A stretch of 9,085 nt of DNA from CAYGZA01 sp964354135 (GTDB taxonomy: Bacteria > Planctomycetota > Planctomycetia > Pirellulales > Thermoguttaceae), in the NCBI GenBank assembly GCA_964354135.1, contig CAYGZA010000282.1, positions 1 through 9,085 of the forward strand, in the 5' to 3' direction. Each line of letters begins with the position of its first letter. Within the stretch, counting starts at the first letter, position 1. A program made the translations under genes and the position numbers. The notes under the pieces are model-generated. The model did no database searches. It saw only the letters and a program-made list of their open reading frames with translations, and had not been told where the DNA came from. Positions 1 to 6,571 of the stretch are shown piece after piece.

Positions 1-2178
1 GATGTCGTAGGTGTTGTGCTGCTCGCCCTCGACCAGGCCGTCGTCGTTGCCGTCCTGGCGGATCATGAACTCCAGCGACTTGCGGACCCTGGGCCAGAGC
101 CTCTTGAGGAACCTGTCGTCGGCCGACATCTGGTGCTCGCGGTAGGCCTTGAGCACGGTGCCCGGCTGGGAGTCGCCGGCCCACATCTTCCAGCCTTCGC
201 CGCGGAACATCACCGCCCCGGTCTTTTCGTCGAAGCCGGCCTTCGGGTTGTAGTCCTGCATCTCGCGGACCGAGCGCTCCAGCTCGGGGAAGAGCCGGGC
301 CATCGAGTGCTCGTAGTTCCACACGTGGGCGCAGGTGCCGTGGCAGCAGCCGACGCCTTCCCAGGCCCAAAACCGCCCGTTGGCCCACCACTGGCAGGTC
401 CCGGTGGCGAGGATCGAGACGGTGGAGAAGAGGCGGTCCATGAGCCAGTGCGGCAGGGTCGAGTCGTACCACGTGTCGTGCCAGAGCCGGGTCTGGCCGG
501 CCAGGCGGTCGAAGTTCTTGGCGACGTACTCGACCACGCCGGCGGCGTCCTTGAACCGCCGGGCACAGTAGTTGCCGTGTTCCGGCCGGTTGGGGAAGTG
601 CCAGGCCACGACGAAGGTGATCAGCCGCGCTTCGCCGGGCTTCAGCAACACCCGATCCCTCGCCGTGCCACAAAGGGGTTCGCCGAAGGGACGCTCGTTG
701 CGGCCCCCGTCCGGACCAAACACGGCTGCCGGCAGCGGCCCGTCGATCGCCGTCCCGACGGAGTAGGCATCCGACGTAAAAGCTAATCCGCTCTCGTCGG
801 CCTTCCTACCCGGAATCAGGGCCAGCCCCATGGTGCCGAAGTCGGGCTGCTCCTGGAGCGTGCCCTTTGGCGCGGGCACCGGGGTGTCGCGGAGTTCGAT
901 TTGGTCGATATTGATGTGTCCCCACGGGCCCGACTCGCGATCGACAATCTCGATCCGGCCCTCCTTGCCGGCGAGGTCTTGGACCTTCCAGTTGACCCAC
1001 TGGAGCCGCTCGTCGCTGCGGCCCGTGGCGGTGCGGACTGCTTTGCCGTCGACCAGGAGGTTGATGCACGTCTTGCCGGTGTGGCTGCCGCCGCCGATGA
1101 GGAAAGAGAGGAAATTGCGCTCGATCTTGAAGGGCGTGGAGGTGAGCTTGCCGTGGGCGTCGTCGCCGCCCAGGAAGGTATTGACCAGCCCTTTGCCGCG
1201 GAAGCCGCTGACTTTCTGCTGGTTGGGGAGCGTGCCGCGGGCCGGGCCTTTGCCGAAGGCCTCCCCTTCGGCTGTCCACTTGCCGTAGTCCTGACTCTCG
1301 AAATCCGCAAGCACGATCGGCTCGCGCTGGGCCTTGGGGGGCTCCATCGCTCGGGCCGAGCCGAGCACCGTGGCCCAGCCCTCGCCGTCCACCACCTTGT
1401 TCACGCGGGCCCCGTACAACATTTCCCCGCTGTGCCGGCACACGGCGTTCTCCAGCCAGCCGGCCAGGGTCACGTCGGCCGCGGCGCCGCCGGTGTTCTT
1501 CACGGTGAACTGCATGATGGTGGCCGGCAGGGCCGAGTCCTCGGCGCTGAGGGGCACAAATGGCGAGAACGCCTCCAACTTGACTTCGATCGGGCAGCCC
1601 TTGTCCTTGTACTCGGCGTACGCAATCGGGTACTCGCCGCAGAACCGCACGCCGGGGAATCCCGCCTTGTCGAGCGTCCGCTCGATGGTCTTGCCGCCGG
1701 TTTTCACGCGGATCGCAAATCCCTGCTTGATTGGCGCCTTGGGCGGTCCGGCCGCATAGTTTGCATCGCCGTAGCCGGAGAAGTTGTGCTGGTTGAAGAT
1801 GTCCCAGTGGACGAGGTGGCCCTCGCCGTTGATGTAGAGTTGTCCCGTGGTGATGCCGCCGATGGGCATGGCGATCATCTTCAGGTCGCCGCCCGAATAC
1901 CAGGTTTTCTCACCGCGGGCAGAGAGGGCCTTGATCCACTCGGGCCGGAGCTTCTTGTCGGCGGGGACGAAGTGGTCGATCACGTCCTTCTTCTCGAAGG
2001 GCCCGGCGATCGCTGCCAGAGAGCCGGCCGCCGAGAGCGACGCGACCCCGGCCCCGGCCACCGCCAGGAACCGCCTCCGGTCCACGCCCCCGCAGCAGCC
2101 GGGCGACTCGCAGGCAGGCTCGACGAGCTTGATCTTCGGGAGGGAACCGTGGCCGCCGGATCGCTGCTTCTCGTTCAT
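1..2178 (-). CDS. Tat-exported GH116-family glycosidase (GBA2-like), C-terminus beyond the window
   Basis: Predicted exported beta-glycosidase of family GH116 (relatives: human GBA2 glucosylceramidase, TxGH116 beta-glucosidase); the natural substrate is unknown. The start is the ATG at 2178, with GAGGTG 6 nt upstream. The 726 visible codons are open to the left edge. A long n-region (residues 1-33, with C23, C28, C29) precedes a twin-arginine motif DRRRFLAV (33-40) and an Ala/Gly-rich h-region to about residue 58. The GBA2_N-like beta domain begins near residue 85, with MPIGGI at 104-109. It is interrupted by a module of about 147 residues (286-433) resembling the GH32 C-terminal beta-sandwich: FESxDYGKW, FLIGGG, NLLVDGK, WGHINIDQIEL. 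The catalytic (alpha/alpha)6 part follows. WAWEGVG places the likely nucleophile at E607, and HNTYD at 721-725 places the likely acid/base at D725, by recalled alignment to TxGH116 E441/D593. Substrate-binding residues further on lie outside the window. The gene follows the TA-like pair by 103 nt but has its own promoter. Confidence 0.85.
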   Translation of the reverse strand, partial: MNEKQRSGGHGSLPKIKLVEPACESPGCCGGVDRRRFLAVAGAGVASLSAAGSLAAIAGPFEKKDVIDHFVPADKKLRPEWIKALSARGEKTWYSGGDLKMIAMPIGGITTGQLYINGEGHLVHWDIFNQHNFSGYGDANYAAGPPKAPIKQGFAIRVKTGGKTIERTLDKAGFPGVRFCGEYPIAYAEYKDKGCPIEVKLEAFSPFVPLSAEDSALPATIMQFTVKNTGGAAADVTLAGWLENAVCRHSGEMLYGARVNKVVDGEGWATVLGSARAMEPPKAQREPIVLADFESQDYGKWTAEGEAFGKGPARGTLPNQQKVSGFRGKGLVNTFLGGDDAHGKLTSTPFKIERNFLSFLIGGGSHTGKTCINLLVDGKAVRTATGRSDERLQWVNWKVQDLAGKEGRIEIVDRESGPWGHINIDQIELRDTPVPAPKGTLQEQPDFGTMGLALIPGRKADESGLAFTSDAYSVGTAIDGPLPAAVFGPDGGRNERPFGEPLCGTARDRVLLKPGEARLITFVVAWHFPNRPEHGNYCARRFKDAAGVVEYVAKNFDRLAGQTRLWHDTWYDSTLPHWLMDRLFSTVSILATGTCQWWANGRFWAWEGVGCCHGTCAHVWNYEHSMARLFPELERSVREMQDYNPKAGFDEKTGAVMFRGEGWKMWAGDSQPGTVLKAYREHQMSADDRFLKRLWPRVRKSLEFMIRQDGNDDGLVEGEQHNTYDI

Positions 2179-2222
2179 GGGGAGCACCTCACTGGAAGGT
2201 AGACGATCAGGACTGCCCCTTG

Positions 2223-2250
2223 ATTGTAGGGCTGCCCTATCGCGACGCAA
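2223..2250 (-). promoter_or_regulatory. Candidate sigma-70-type promoter of the GH116 gene
   Basis: Read on the minus strand, TTGCGT (2250-2245) is followed by a 16-nt spacer and TACAAT (2228-2223). TACAAT matches the -10 consensus at 5 of 6 positions; the -35 box matches at 3 of 6. Transcription would start near 2216 and give a leader of about 38 nt containing the GAGGTG ribosome-binding site. This suggests the glycosidase can be expressed separately from the upstream TA-like pair. Confidence 0.5.
2227..2239. repeat. Perfect 13-nt inverted repeat in the GH116 promoter (operator candidate)
   Basis: The arms TAGGGC (2227-2232) and GCCCTA (2234-2239) are exact reverse complements around a single central base. 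The palindrome lies in the spacer and overlaps the first two bases of the proposed -10 box on the minus strand. A dimeric repressor bound there would block RNA polymerase. Only the sequence symmetry and position are seen; the regulator is unknown. Confidence 0.45.
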
Positions 2251-2281
2251 GTCCCACCCCCAGATGCGGCGCGAAGGCGGC

Positions 2282-2641
2282 CTACGGGGAGAGTCTTCGG
2301 AAGCGGTGCCTTCCGGGCTCTACCACGACGAACGCATCGGCCAGTACCTTCTCGTCGTAGGCGCTCAGCACTTTTGCCAGTTCCCGGTGAACCGACGCTT
2401 GAGAGGAGGGCGTCAAACGGAGGTAACAGACGCCCTTTCCCAGGCGTGCCACGAAGACCAAAGCCCCGAAGTCCCTGTCACGCGTAAGCAAGACTCGCCC
2501 TTGCTCAGCGGCGGCGGAGAGCAACTCGGCATCGGTCGCTTGGGCCAGGCCGATTTCCGCCGCACGCAGGACGTCGTGCCCCGAATCTTGGAGAAACCGC
2601 ACAGTCGACGCGTACACGTCCTGGTCGGCCAGCAGCCTCAT
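2282..2641 (-). CDS. DUF5615 PIN-like protein, putative toxin of a VapC-like pair
   Basis: A 119-residue protein of the DUF5615 (COG4634) family, a PIN-like nuclease fold predicted to be the toxin of a type II toxin-antitoxin pair, probably acting on RNA. The N-terminal strand MRLLADQDVY carries D6 and D8. LRAAEIGLAQATDAELL contributes D37 and E39. LLTRDRDFGALV carries D55 and D57. These acidic positions match those expected to form a PIN metal site, and full family length is present. The ATG at 2641 overlaps the stop of the upstream DUF433 gene (ATGA, 2641-2638), a typical translationally coupled toxin arrangement with the antitoxin gene first. The toxin role is a family-level prediction made from genome neighbourhoods and is not shown for this protein. 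Confidence 0.85.
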   Translation of the reverse strand: MRLLADQDVYASTVRFLQDSGHDVLRAAEIGLAQATDAELLSAAAEQGRVLLTRDRDFGALVFVARLGKGVCYLRLTPSSQASVHRELAKVLSAYDEKVLADAFVVVEPGRHRFRRLSP

Positions 2642-2871
2642 GATGCCGGCCCCGCCAGGTGGATATCCTCCAGCGTTACCGCGTCAATCGCGTATTGGAC
2701 GCAGGCACGGATATCCTCGATCGCCAACTCCGGATAGTAGTCCCTGACGATATCCGCGAACGGGAGACCTTCTCGGACCAGTTCCAGGACGTTGTGTACC
2801 GGAATCCGCGTGCCGGCAACACACGGCTTCCCGAAGTGGATTTGCGGATCGACCGCGATCCTCCCTTTCAT
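2638..2871 (-). CDS. DUF433 protein, putative antitoxin paired with DUF5615
   Basis: A 77-residue protein of the DUF433 (COG2442) family, the usual partner of DUF5615 and thought to contain a winged or homeodomain-like helix-turn-helix. Family hallmarks are visible: DPxIHFGKPCVAGTRIPVHNVLELVREG (about residues 8-35), then IVRDYYPELAIEDIRACVQYA (about 40-60). The start at 2871 is supported by GGAGGT 6 nt upstream. It lies 62 nt downstream of the DUF6259 stop on the same strand and overlaps the DUF5615 start by 4 nt. It probably neutralises the toxin and may autoregulate the pair. No sigma-70-like promoter was recognised in the GC-rich 62-nt gap, so read-through from the DUF6259 promoter is plausible. 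Confidence 0.85.
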   Translation of the reverse strand: MKGRIAVDPQIHFGKPCVAGTRIPVHNVLELVREGLPFADIVRDYYPELAIEDIRACVQYAIDAVTLEDIHLAGPAS

Positions 2872-2933
2872 GACCAGACCTCCGCGGGACTACGGCCGCT
2901 TGCGCCTCGACCGGGCACTGATGCCCCTACGAC

Positions 2934-5168
2934 TCATTTTGACGCCGGCTCGCCGAGTGTCAATTCCCACGCCCAAGCAGAACGGGCCGGGAACTCCGCC
3001 TCGCGCTCTAGCAGCGGCGGAGATGTAAACGTCTCGCCTGGGCCGCTCGGCAGGATCTTCGTGATCTTCACCTCCGCGGCGGAGAAGCCGTAGGGCCGGG
3101 CATCGTACTCCAGGCGCGCCTTGACCGGCTGGTCGCCGACGCTGGCGAAGATGAGCACCAGCCGCTTCTGGGCCGGCTGGTGCCAGGCCCCGGCGAGCAC
3201 CGCGTCGGTGGTAACCCAACTCGTGCCGCCCCACTGCCAGTCGGCCCGCACGGTGGGGATGCTGCCGGCGAGCTTCGGCGGCCGCGCCATCTCGCCCGCG
3301 TAGAAGTACCGCCGCAACTGCCGGCGGAGGTGAACGGCCTGGCGGAAAAACTCGGCATTCTCTTTCTCGCCGACCACGCCCGGGCTGATCCAGCCGATCT
3401 GTTCGCCGAAGGCCAGGGCTTGTCCAACCTTCATCCGCATGGCGAGGTCCTTGGTCGCGCCGCCGCCGAAGGAGCGTCCGAACATCTGGATCGACCCGCC
3501 GTAGACGGCCGGAAACGCCGGCACCTGGCCGTCGTACTGCCAGTGCCAAGTGAGGTAGCCGTCGAAGAAGCGGATGTACGGCTCGCCGTTGCACTCGGTG
3601 GTGATCATGCGGTCGGCGGGCTTGGCCTGGCGAATGCCGTCGAGGAGCTTCCAGTAGCCCTCGGTCCACCAGTGCCCGCCGCCGAGCGGATGGCCGTGGG
3701 TCTTGTCGAAACAGAGGGTTGGCGCGGCCGCGGCGACCTGGTCGATGTAGACCCCGCTCGTGCCGCACTCGTCAAACAGCCGCAGCACAATGCCGCGAAC
3801 CTTATTCTGCCAGAGTTCCGTCGTCGGGCACATGACCCCGAGCCGCACGGGGCTCTGGTCCTTCTCCTTGCTGCCGTAAGTCTCGACGTACGGCTCGCCC
3901 TTTTCGTTCTTGCTCACCGCGGGGCGGGCCACCTTGGTGAACTCGAAATCCTCCGCCACCTTGTCCCGCGTGTCCCAGAGCCGGCCGTTGATGTACGGCA
4001 TGACCCGCACGCCCGCGGCCTGAAGTTCGCGGACGCCGCCGGCAAAGCCATCGTGCGTGGGGAAATAGTGCGGGTAGTCGTTGTCGAAGGGGATCTGGTG
4101 CCAGTTGTACCAGTGGAAGCCGACCGGCGGGCCAAGCTGCGCGGCGAAGTTCTTGACGGTCCCCACGCACTCCGCGGGCTTTCCGCCGCCAAGGGCCCAG
4201 GCGGAGAGTTCCCGCATCCAAAGCGGCGTATCGCCGCGGCCCTCCGGCCCAAGCTGCGGATACCACTTGGCCTCCTTGCGGACCCAGTTGCGGTAGATCA
4301 CGGCGGCGTCGAACCAATCGCCCCGCAAGAGTTGCCAGACGGCTTCACCGCACAACTCAAAGCGGTTGCCCGGGTTGCCCATGTCCGGCACCGGATGATC
4401 CCACGACAGCGTGAGCACTCGGTCCTTGGGCTGCGACTGCGCGGCCAGGTCCTTGGTGCTGCCCCAGGGGTCATGCACGGCAACGTAGAGCCCGGTCTTG
4501 CGGCCCTCATCGTAGGCCGCCATGAACTGCACGCTGGTCCAGCCGCTGGGGTAGGTCCCGGAGAAGCGGAAATCCCGCTGCCAGACTCCCCGCTGCACCT
4601 CGCCGGCGGCCTTAGGGAAAAAGATCGCCCCCTGGGGGCCAAGATCGGCAATCGCCACTTGGGGAAACACCACCCGCCACACGCCCCACGGCGCCGGCGG
4701 ACTCTCCACCGTCAGCCGCCAGCGGATGGCGTTGGGGCCGGCGTCCGGAATCGCCCGGGCTACGACGCGGAGGTCGCCGAGCCGCTTGTCGGCCGGCTTC
4801 TGCCAGCGGAGCTCGATGCCCCCTGCCGGCTGCGCGGCATCGACCGGCGCCGCGTGTACTTGCTGCCAGCCCGCGTCGGCGGCGAGGCGGACTTCCTGTT
4901 TCGTCTCGGCGTGCCGCAGCGTCACCGAGAAGAGCGGCAGCGGTTTGGCCGGCGCGAGATTCTGATGGGTGACCGCGTCGACAAGGTTGGCCAGCTTGAT
5001 GCCGTCGGGGGTCTGCTCAAGGCTCATGCCCAAGCCCCCGGCGTTCAGCACGATGGGCGCCGGCACCGGGGCCTTGTCGGCGACAAAGGAAATCTGCTGG
5101 GCCCGAGTATCCCATCCAGCCACCAATACAGCACCAAGTACGACCGTTGTCGCGAATAGGCTCTTCAT
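2934..5168 (-). CDS. Secreted DUF6259-type protein, putative TIM-barrel glycoside hydrolase
   Basis: A 744-residue exported protein matching my recollection of DUF6259 proteins from Planctomycetota, Verrucomicrobiota and Lentisphaerota; no activity is known to me. The ATG at 5168 follows GGAGGAGG by 6 nt. A Sec signal peptide covers residues 1-23 (KSLF, then a hydrophobic run, cleavage after TRA). Residues 25-310 look like a beta-sandwich of the kind found in front of glycosidase barrels. Residues 320-630 look like a (beta/alpha)8 barrel: GFHWYNW (350-356), FDNDYPHYFPT (361-371), VMPYINGRLWD (389-399), GVYIDQV (472-478), ITTECNGEPY (522-531). The C-terminal 110 residues look like a closing beta domain. 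D476, at the end of a barrel strand, and E525 or E529 are candidate catalytic acids by analogy with retaining alpha-glycosidases; this is inference. It heads the minus-strand cluster and probably acts on an extracellular or periplasmic glycan. Confidence 0.8.
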   Translation of the reverse strand: MKSLFATTVVLGAVLVAGWDTRAQQISFVADKAPVPAPIVLNAGGLGMSLEQTPDGIKLANLVDAVTHQNLAPAKPLPLFSVTLRHAETKQEVRLAADAGWQQVHAAPVDAAQPAGGIELRWQKPADKRLGDLRVVARAIPDAGPNAIRWRLTVESPPAPWGVWRVVFPQVAIADLGPQGAIFFPKAAGEVQRGVWQRDFRFSGTYPSGWTSVQFMAAYDEGRKTGLYVAVHDPWGSTKDLAAQSQPKDRVLTLSWDHPVPDMGNPGNRFELCGEAVWQLLRGDWFDAAVIYRNWVRKEAKWYPQLGPEGRGDTPLWMRELSAWALGGGKPAECVGTVKNFAAQLGPPVGFHWYNWHQIPFDNDYPHYFPTHDGFAGGVRELQAAGVRVMPYINGRLWDTRDKVAEDFEFTKVARPAVSKNEKGEPYVETYGSKEKDQSPVRLGVMCPTTELWQNKVRGIVLRLFDECGTSGVYIDQVAAAAPTLCFDKTHGHPLGGGHWWTEGYWKLLDGIRQAKPADRMITTECNGEPYIRFFDGYLTWHWQYDGQVPAFPAVYGGSIQMFGRSFGGGATKDLAMRMKVGQALAFGEQIGWISPGVVGEKENAEFFRQAVHLRRQLRRYFYAGEMARPPKLAGSIPTVRADWQWGGTSWVTTDAVLAGAWHQPAQKRLVLIFASVGDQPVKARLEYDARPYGFSAAEVKITKILPSGPGETFTSPPLLEREAEFPARSAWAWELTLGEPASK

Positions 5169-5243
5169 GATCCGCCTCCTCCAGGCATGAACCCATGACT
5201 AGGAACCGGGAACGCCGCACACGGCTGCTCCGCGGTGCTGCCC

Positions 5244-5272
5244 ATCATACAGCGCCGACGGCAGGCTGTGAA
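5244..5272 (-). promoter_or_regulatory. Sigma-70-type promoter of the DUF6259 gene
   Basis: On the minus strand, TTCACA (5272-5267) is separated by exactly 17 nt from TATGAT (5249-5244). Each box matches consensus at 5 of 6 positions. The predicted transcript starts near 5237 and has a leader of about 70 nt before the ATG at 5168. This is the best sigma-70 promoter in the window and could drive the downstream TA-like pair as well. Confidence 0.6.
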
Positions 5273-5293
5273 AACGGCCGTCTCGTTCGTAGG

Positions 5294-5313
5294 GGCGCTG
5301 GTTTCCAGTCGCC
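5294..5313. repeat. Short hairpin, first of the intergenic cluster
   Basis: GGCGCTGG (5294-5301) pairs with CCAG plus CGCC (5305-5308 and 5310-5313) around a TTT loop, with one bulged T at 5309. The stem is 8 bp. No T-tract follows on either strand, so it is not a terminator. Its proximity to two more hairpins suggests a composite repeat element. Confidence 0.5.
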
Positions 5314-5335
5314 GTTTCGCTCCGCGCGTCGTAGA

Positions 5336-5355
5336 GACCGGCGTCCCCGCCGGTC
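5336..5355. repeat. Perfect 8-bp stem-loop, second of the intergenic cluster
   Basis: GACCGGCG (5336-5343) and CGCCGGTC (5348-5355) are exact reverse complements around the tetraloop TCCC. No T-tract follows on either strand. It resembles REP-like palindromes that recur between genes in GC-rich genomes. Copy number in this genome cannot be judged from one window. Confidence 0.6.
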
Positions 5356-5363
5356 CGGCCTGC

Positions 5364-5430
5364 GGGTGGCATGGGTGGCTTGTCCACCCGTGTAGAGGCT
5401 CCACTGGCTGACAAGCAGCCGGTGCCACCC
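5364..5430. repeat. Long imperfect inverted repeat, 21-nt arms, third of the cluster
   Basis: Arms 5364-5384 and 5410-5430 are reverse complements at 17 of 21 positions; two more pairs are G-U wobbles if transcribed on the plus strand. The outer 8 nt (GGGTGGCA/TGCCACCC) and inner 7 nt (CTTGTC side) pair perfectly around a 25-nt loop. It could fold in the untranslated RNA of neither mapped gene, since it lies upstream of both likely starts. A dispersed palindromic element or a MITE-like remnant is the best guess. Confidence 0.55.
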
Positions 5431-5545
5431 GACCCATTTGGGGCGTTTCGCCGGCGGGATTCCAACCTGAAACATAGTCTTTTGGGTGGAAAGCACCTGG
5501 ATGGGTGGGCCGACTGGCCAAGAATACCCCCACTTCCTAGCCATT

Positions 5546-5568
5546 TTGGAGAATCTTGGAAGAATCTT
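5546..5568 (+). promoter_or_regulatory. Tandem direct repeat upstream of the PEP-CTERM gene
   Basis: AGAATCTT occurs at 5550-5557 and again at 5561-5568, an 11-bp period close to one helical turn. The similarity extends leftwards as TTGGA-GAATC / TTGGAAGAATC. It lies about 107 nt before the ATG in a less GC-rich stretch. It could be a regulator-binding site or part of a non-standard promoter; no convincing sigma-70 promoter was found nearby (TTGTCA at 5568-5573 lacks a well-spaced -10 box). Confidence 0.3.
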
Positions 5569-5674
5569 TGTCAGGATTCGGGGTCGAGCGGGCATTAACA
5601 CAACAGAGTGCAAGGATCATCGTAGCGAATCTGCTGCCGTGCGAGTCAAATCTATCAAGTTAGGAGTTGTCGCC

Positions 5675-6361
5675 ATGGGAGTACGCAAACGTCTCCTGCT
5701 GGGGATGGTGCTATTCGCCGTTATCGGGTTGTGCGCAAGCCCCGCGTGGGCTGTGCTTTATGGGTTTCAAAACATTACTGGGAACAACTCGACGAATGCC
5801 GCCATCGGGGAGTCGCAGTTGTTCGTTGACGTCACCGCTTCCGGGAGCGCCGCTCTGTTCACTTTCTCGAACACCGGTCCTTTGGCGTCCTCGATCACCG
5901 ACGTGTACTTTGACGACGGAGCTTTGCTGAGGATCGCGTCGCTGATCAATAACACTAGCGGTGGGGTTCAAGTCAAGTTCTCAACAGGTGCTTCGCCACG
6001 TGATCTTCCAGGAGGCAATTCAATAGATCCTAAATTCGACACGACAGAGCCCAACAAATGGTTTGCGGCCGATTCAGACTCCGGTAACCCAGGTGTTATG
6101 GTCAACGGCGTGAATCCAGGTGAAACCTTAGGGGTTGTGTTCAGTCTCGATTCCGGCAAAGGGCTTAGCGATGTGTTGGCTGATTTGGCGGACGGTGGCC
6201 TGCGGATCGGTATCCATGTTCAAGGATTTGCCAACGGTGGAAGCGAGAGTTTCGTCAACAACAATCCTGTCCCCGAACCGGCCGCCGCGATCGTCTGGTC
6301 GCTCTTGGGCCTGAGTTCCGTCGGGCTCGGCTGGTGGCAGAAACGGAGGCGATCAAAGTAG
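5675..6361 (+). CDS. PEP-CTERM sorting-signal protein
   Basis: A 228-residue exported protein of unknown function, targeted for processing by an exosortase (EpsH-like) and retained at or released from the cell surface. The ATG at 5675 is chosen because AGGAG lies 8 nt upstream and it begins a textbook signal peptide: MGVRKR, a hydrophobic run, then ASPAWA (cleavage after about residue 26). The frame is open upstream to 5486 but has no export signal there. The mature part is rich in Asn, Ser, Gly and Thr and beta-strand-like (ITGNNSTNAAIGESQLFVDV, ITDVYFDDG, GLRIGIHVQGFANGGSESF). The C-terminal tripartite signal is complete: VPEP at 199-202, a hydrophobic helix at about 204-221, and a basic tail KRRRSK. 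Base composition is visibly less GC-rich than neighbouring genes. I recall the mature-domain pattern recurring in PEP-CTERM proteins of other phyla. No exosortase gene is in the window. Confidence 0.9.
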   Translation: MGVRKRLLLGMVLFAVIGLCASPAWAVLYGFQNITGNNSTNAAIGESQLFVDVTASGSAALFTFSNTGPLASSITDVYFDDGALLRIASLINNTSGGVQVKFSTGASPRDLPGGNSIDPKFDTTEPNKWFAADSDSGNPGVMVNGVNPGETLGVVFSLDSGKGLSDVLADLADGGLRIGIHVQGFANGGSESFVNNNPVPEPAAAIVWSLLGLSSVGLGWWQKRRRSK

Positions 6362-6454
6362 AGCGCCGGGTTACCGGTTGGCCCAAGGCAATGAGCGGGC
6401 TGATCCGGGCACCGGCCAGCAGCAGCGGAATGCCCCACTTCGCCTGACAACTTC

Positions 6455-6483
6455 ACCCGTGCTACCCAAAGCGCGGGTTTTTT
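6455..6483 (+). terminator. Rho-independent terminator after the PEP-CTERM gene
   Basis: ACCCGTGC (6455-6462) pairs with GCGCGGGT (6471-6478) as an 8-bp stem with one U-G wobble around an 8-nt loop, followed by six T residues (6478-6483). It lies 94 nt after the PEP-CTERM stop codon and functions only in the plus direction. It separates this transcript from the sigma-factor gene. Confidence 0.85.
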
Positions 6484-6571
6484 CTGCGCTGGTCCTCGGA
6501 AGTCGTCTCAGTCCTGCCCGTCGTTTCCGTAAAGTGATGCCCCCTACTTGGGTGGATTCTCTTCCCGCCCA

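Larger units (their letters stand above)
5169..5674. other. Divergent intergenic region with hairpins and promoters, no gene
   Basis: This 506-nt region separates the divergently transcribed DUF6259 and PEP-CTERM genes. From left to right it holds the DUF6259 ribosome-binding site and promoter, a cluster of three stem-loop sequences (5294-5430), a less GC-rich stretch with a direct repeat (5546-5568), and the PEP-CTERM ribosome-binding site AGGAG 8 nt before 5675. Open frames here have no credible start site and no recognisable protein. Confidence 0.7.

Noticed and set aside
901..2202. A 433-codon plus-strand frame opposite the GH116 gene, and shorter minus-strand frames at 806-1441 and 210-566
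   Set aside because: The minus-strand frame ending at 2178 has a Tat signal, family motifs and catalytic residues throughout. The others lack any recognisable sequence and are composition shadows.
2913..2926. GGGCA/TGCCC hairpin between the DUF6259 stop and the DUF433 start
   Set aside because: Only a 5-bp stem with a 4-nt loop and no T-tract. It is too weak to call a terminator or operator.
3180..5159. A 659-codon open frame on the plus strand opposite the DUF6259 gene
   Set aside because: It mirrors the GC-rich codon pattern of the real minus-strand gene. Its translation is low-complexity Arg/Ala/Gly/Pro/Val-rich without domains, and it has no signal peptide or ribosome-binding site.
5486..5674. 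Upstream extension of the PEP-CTERM protein
   Set aside because: The extra 63 residues carry no export signal, while the ATG at 5675 has AGGAG and starts a textbook signal peptide.
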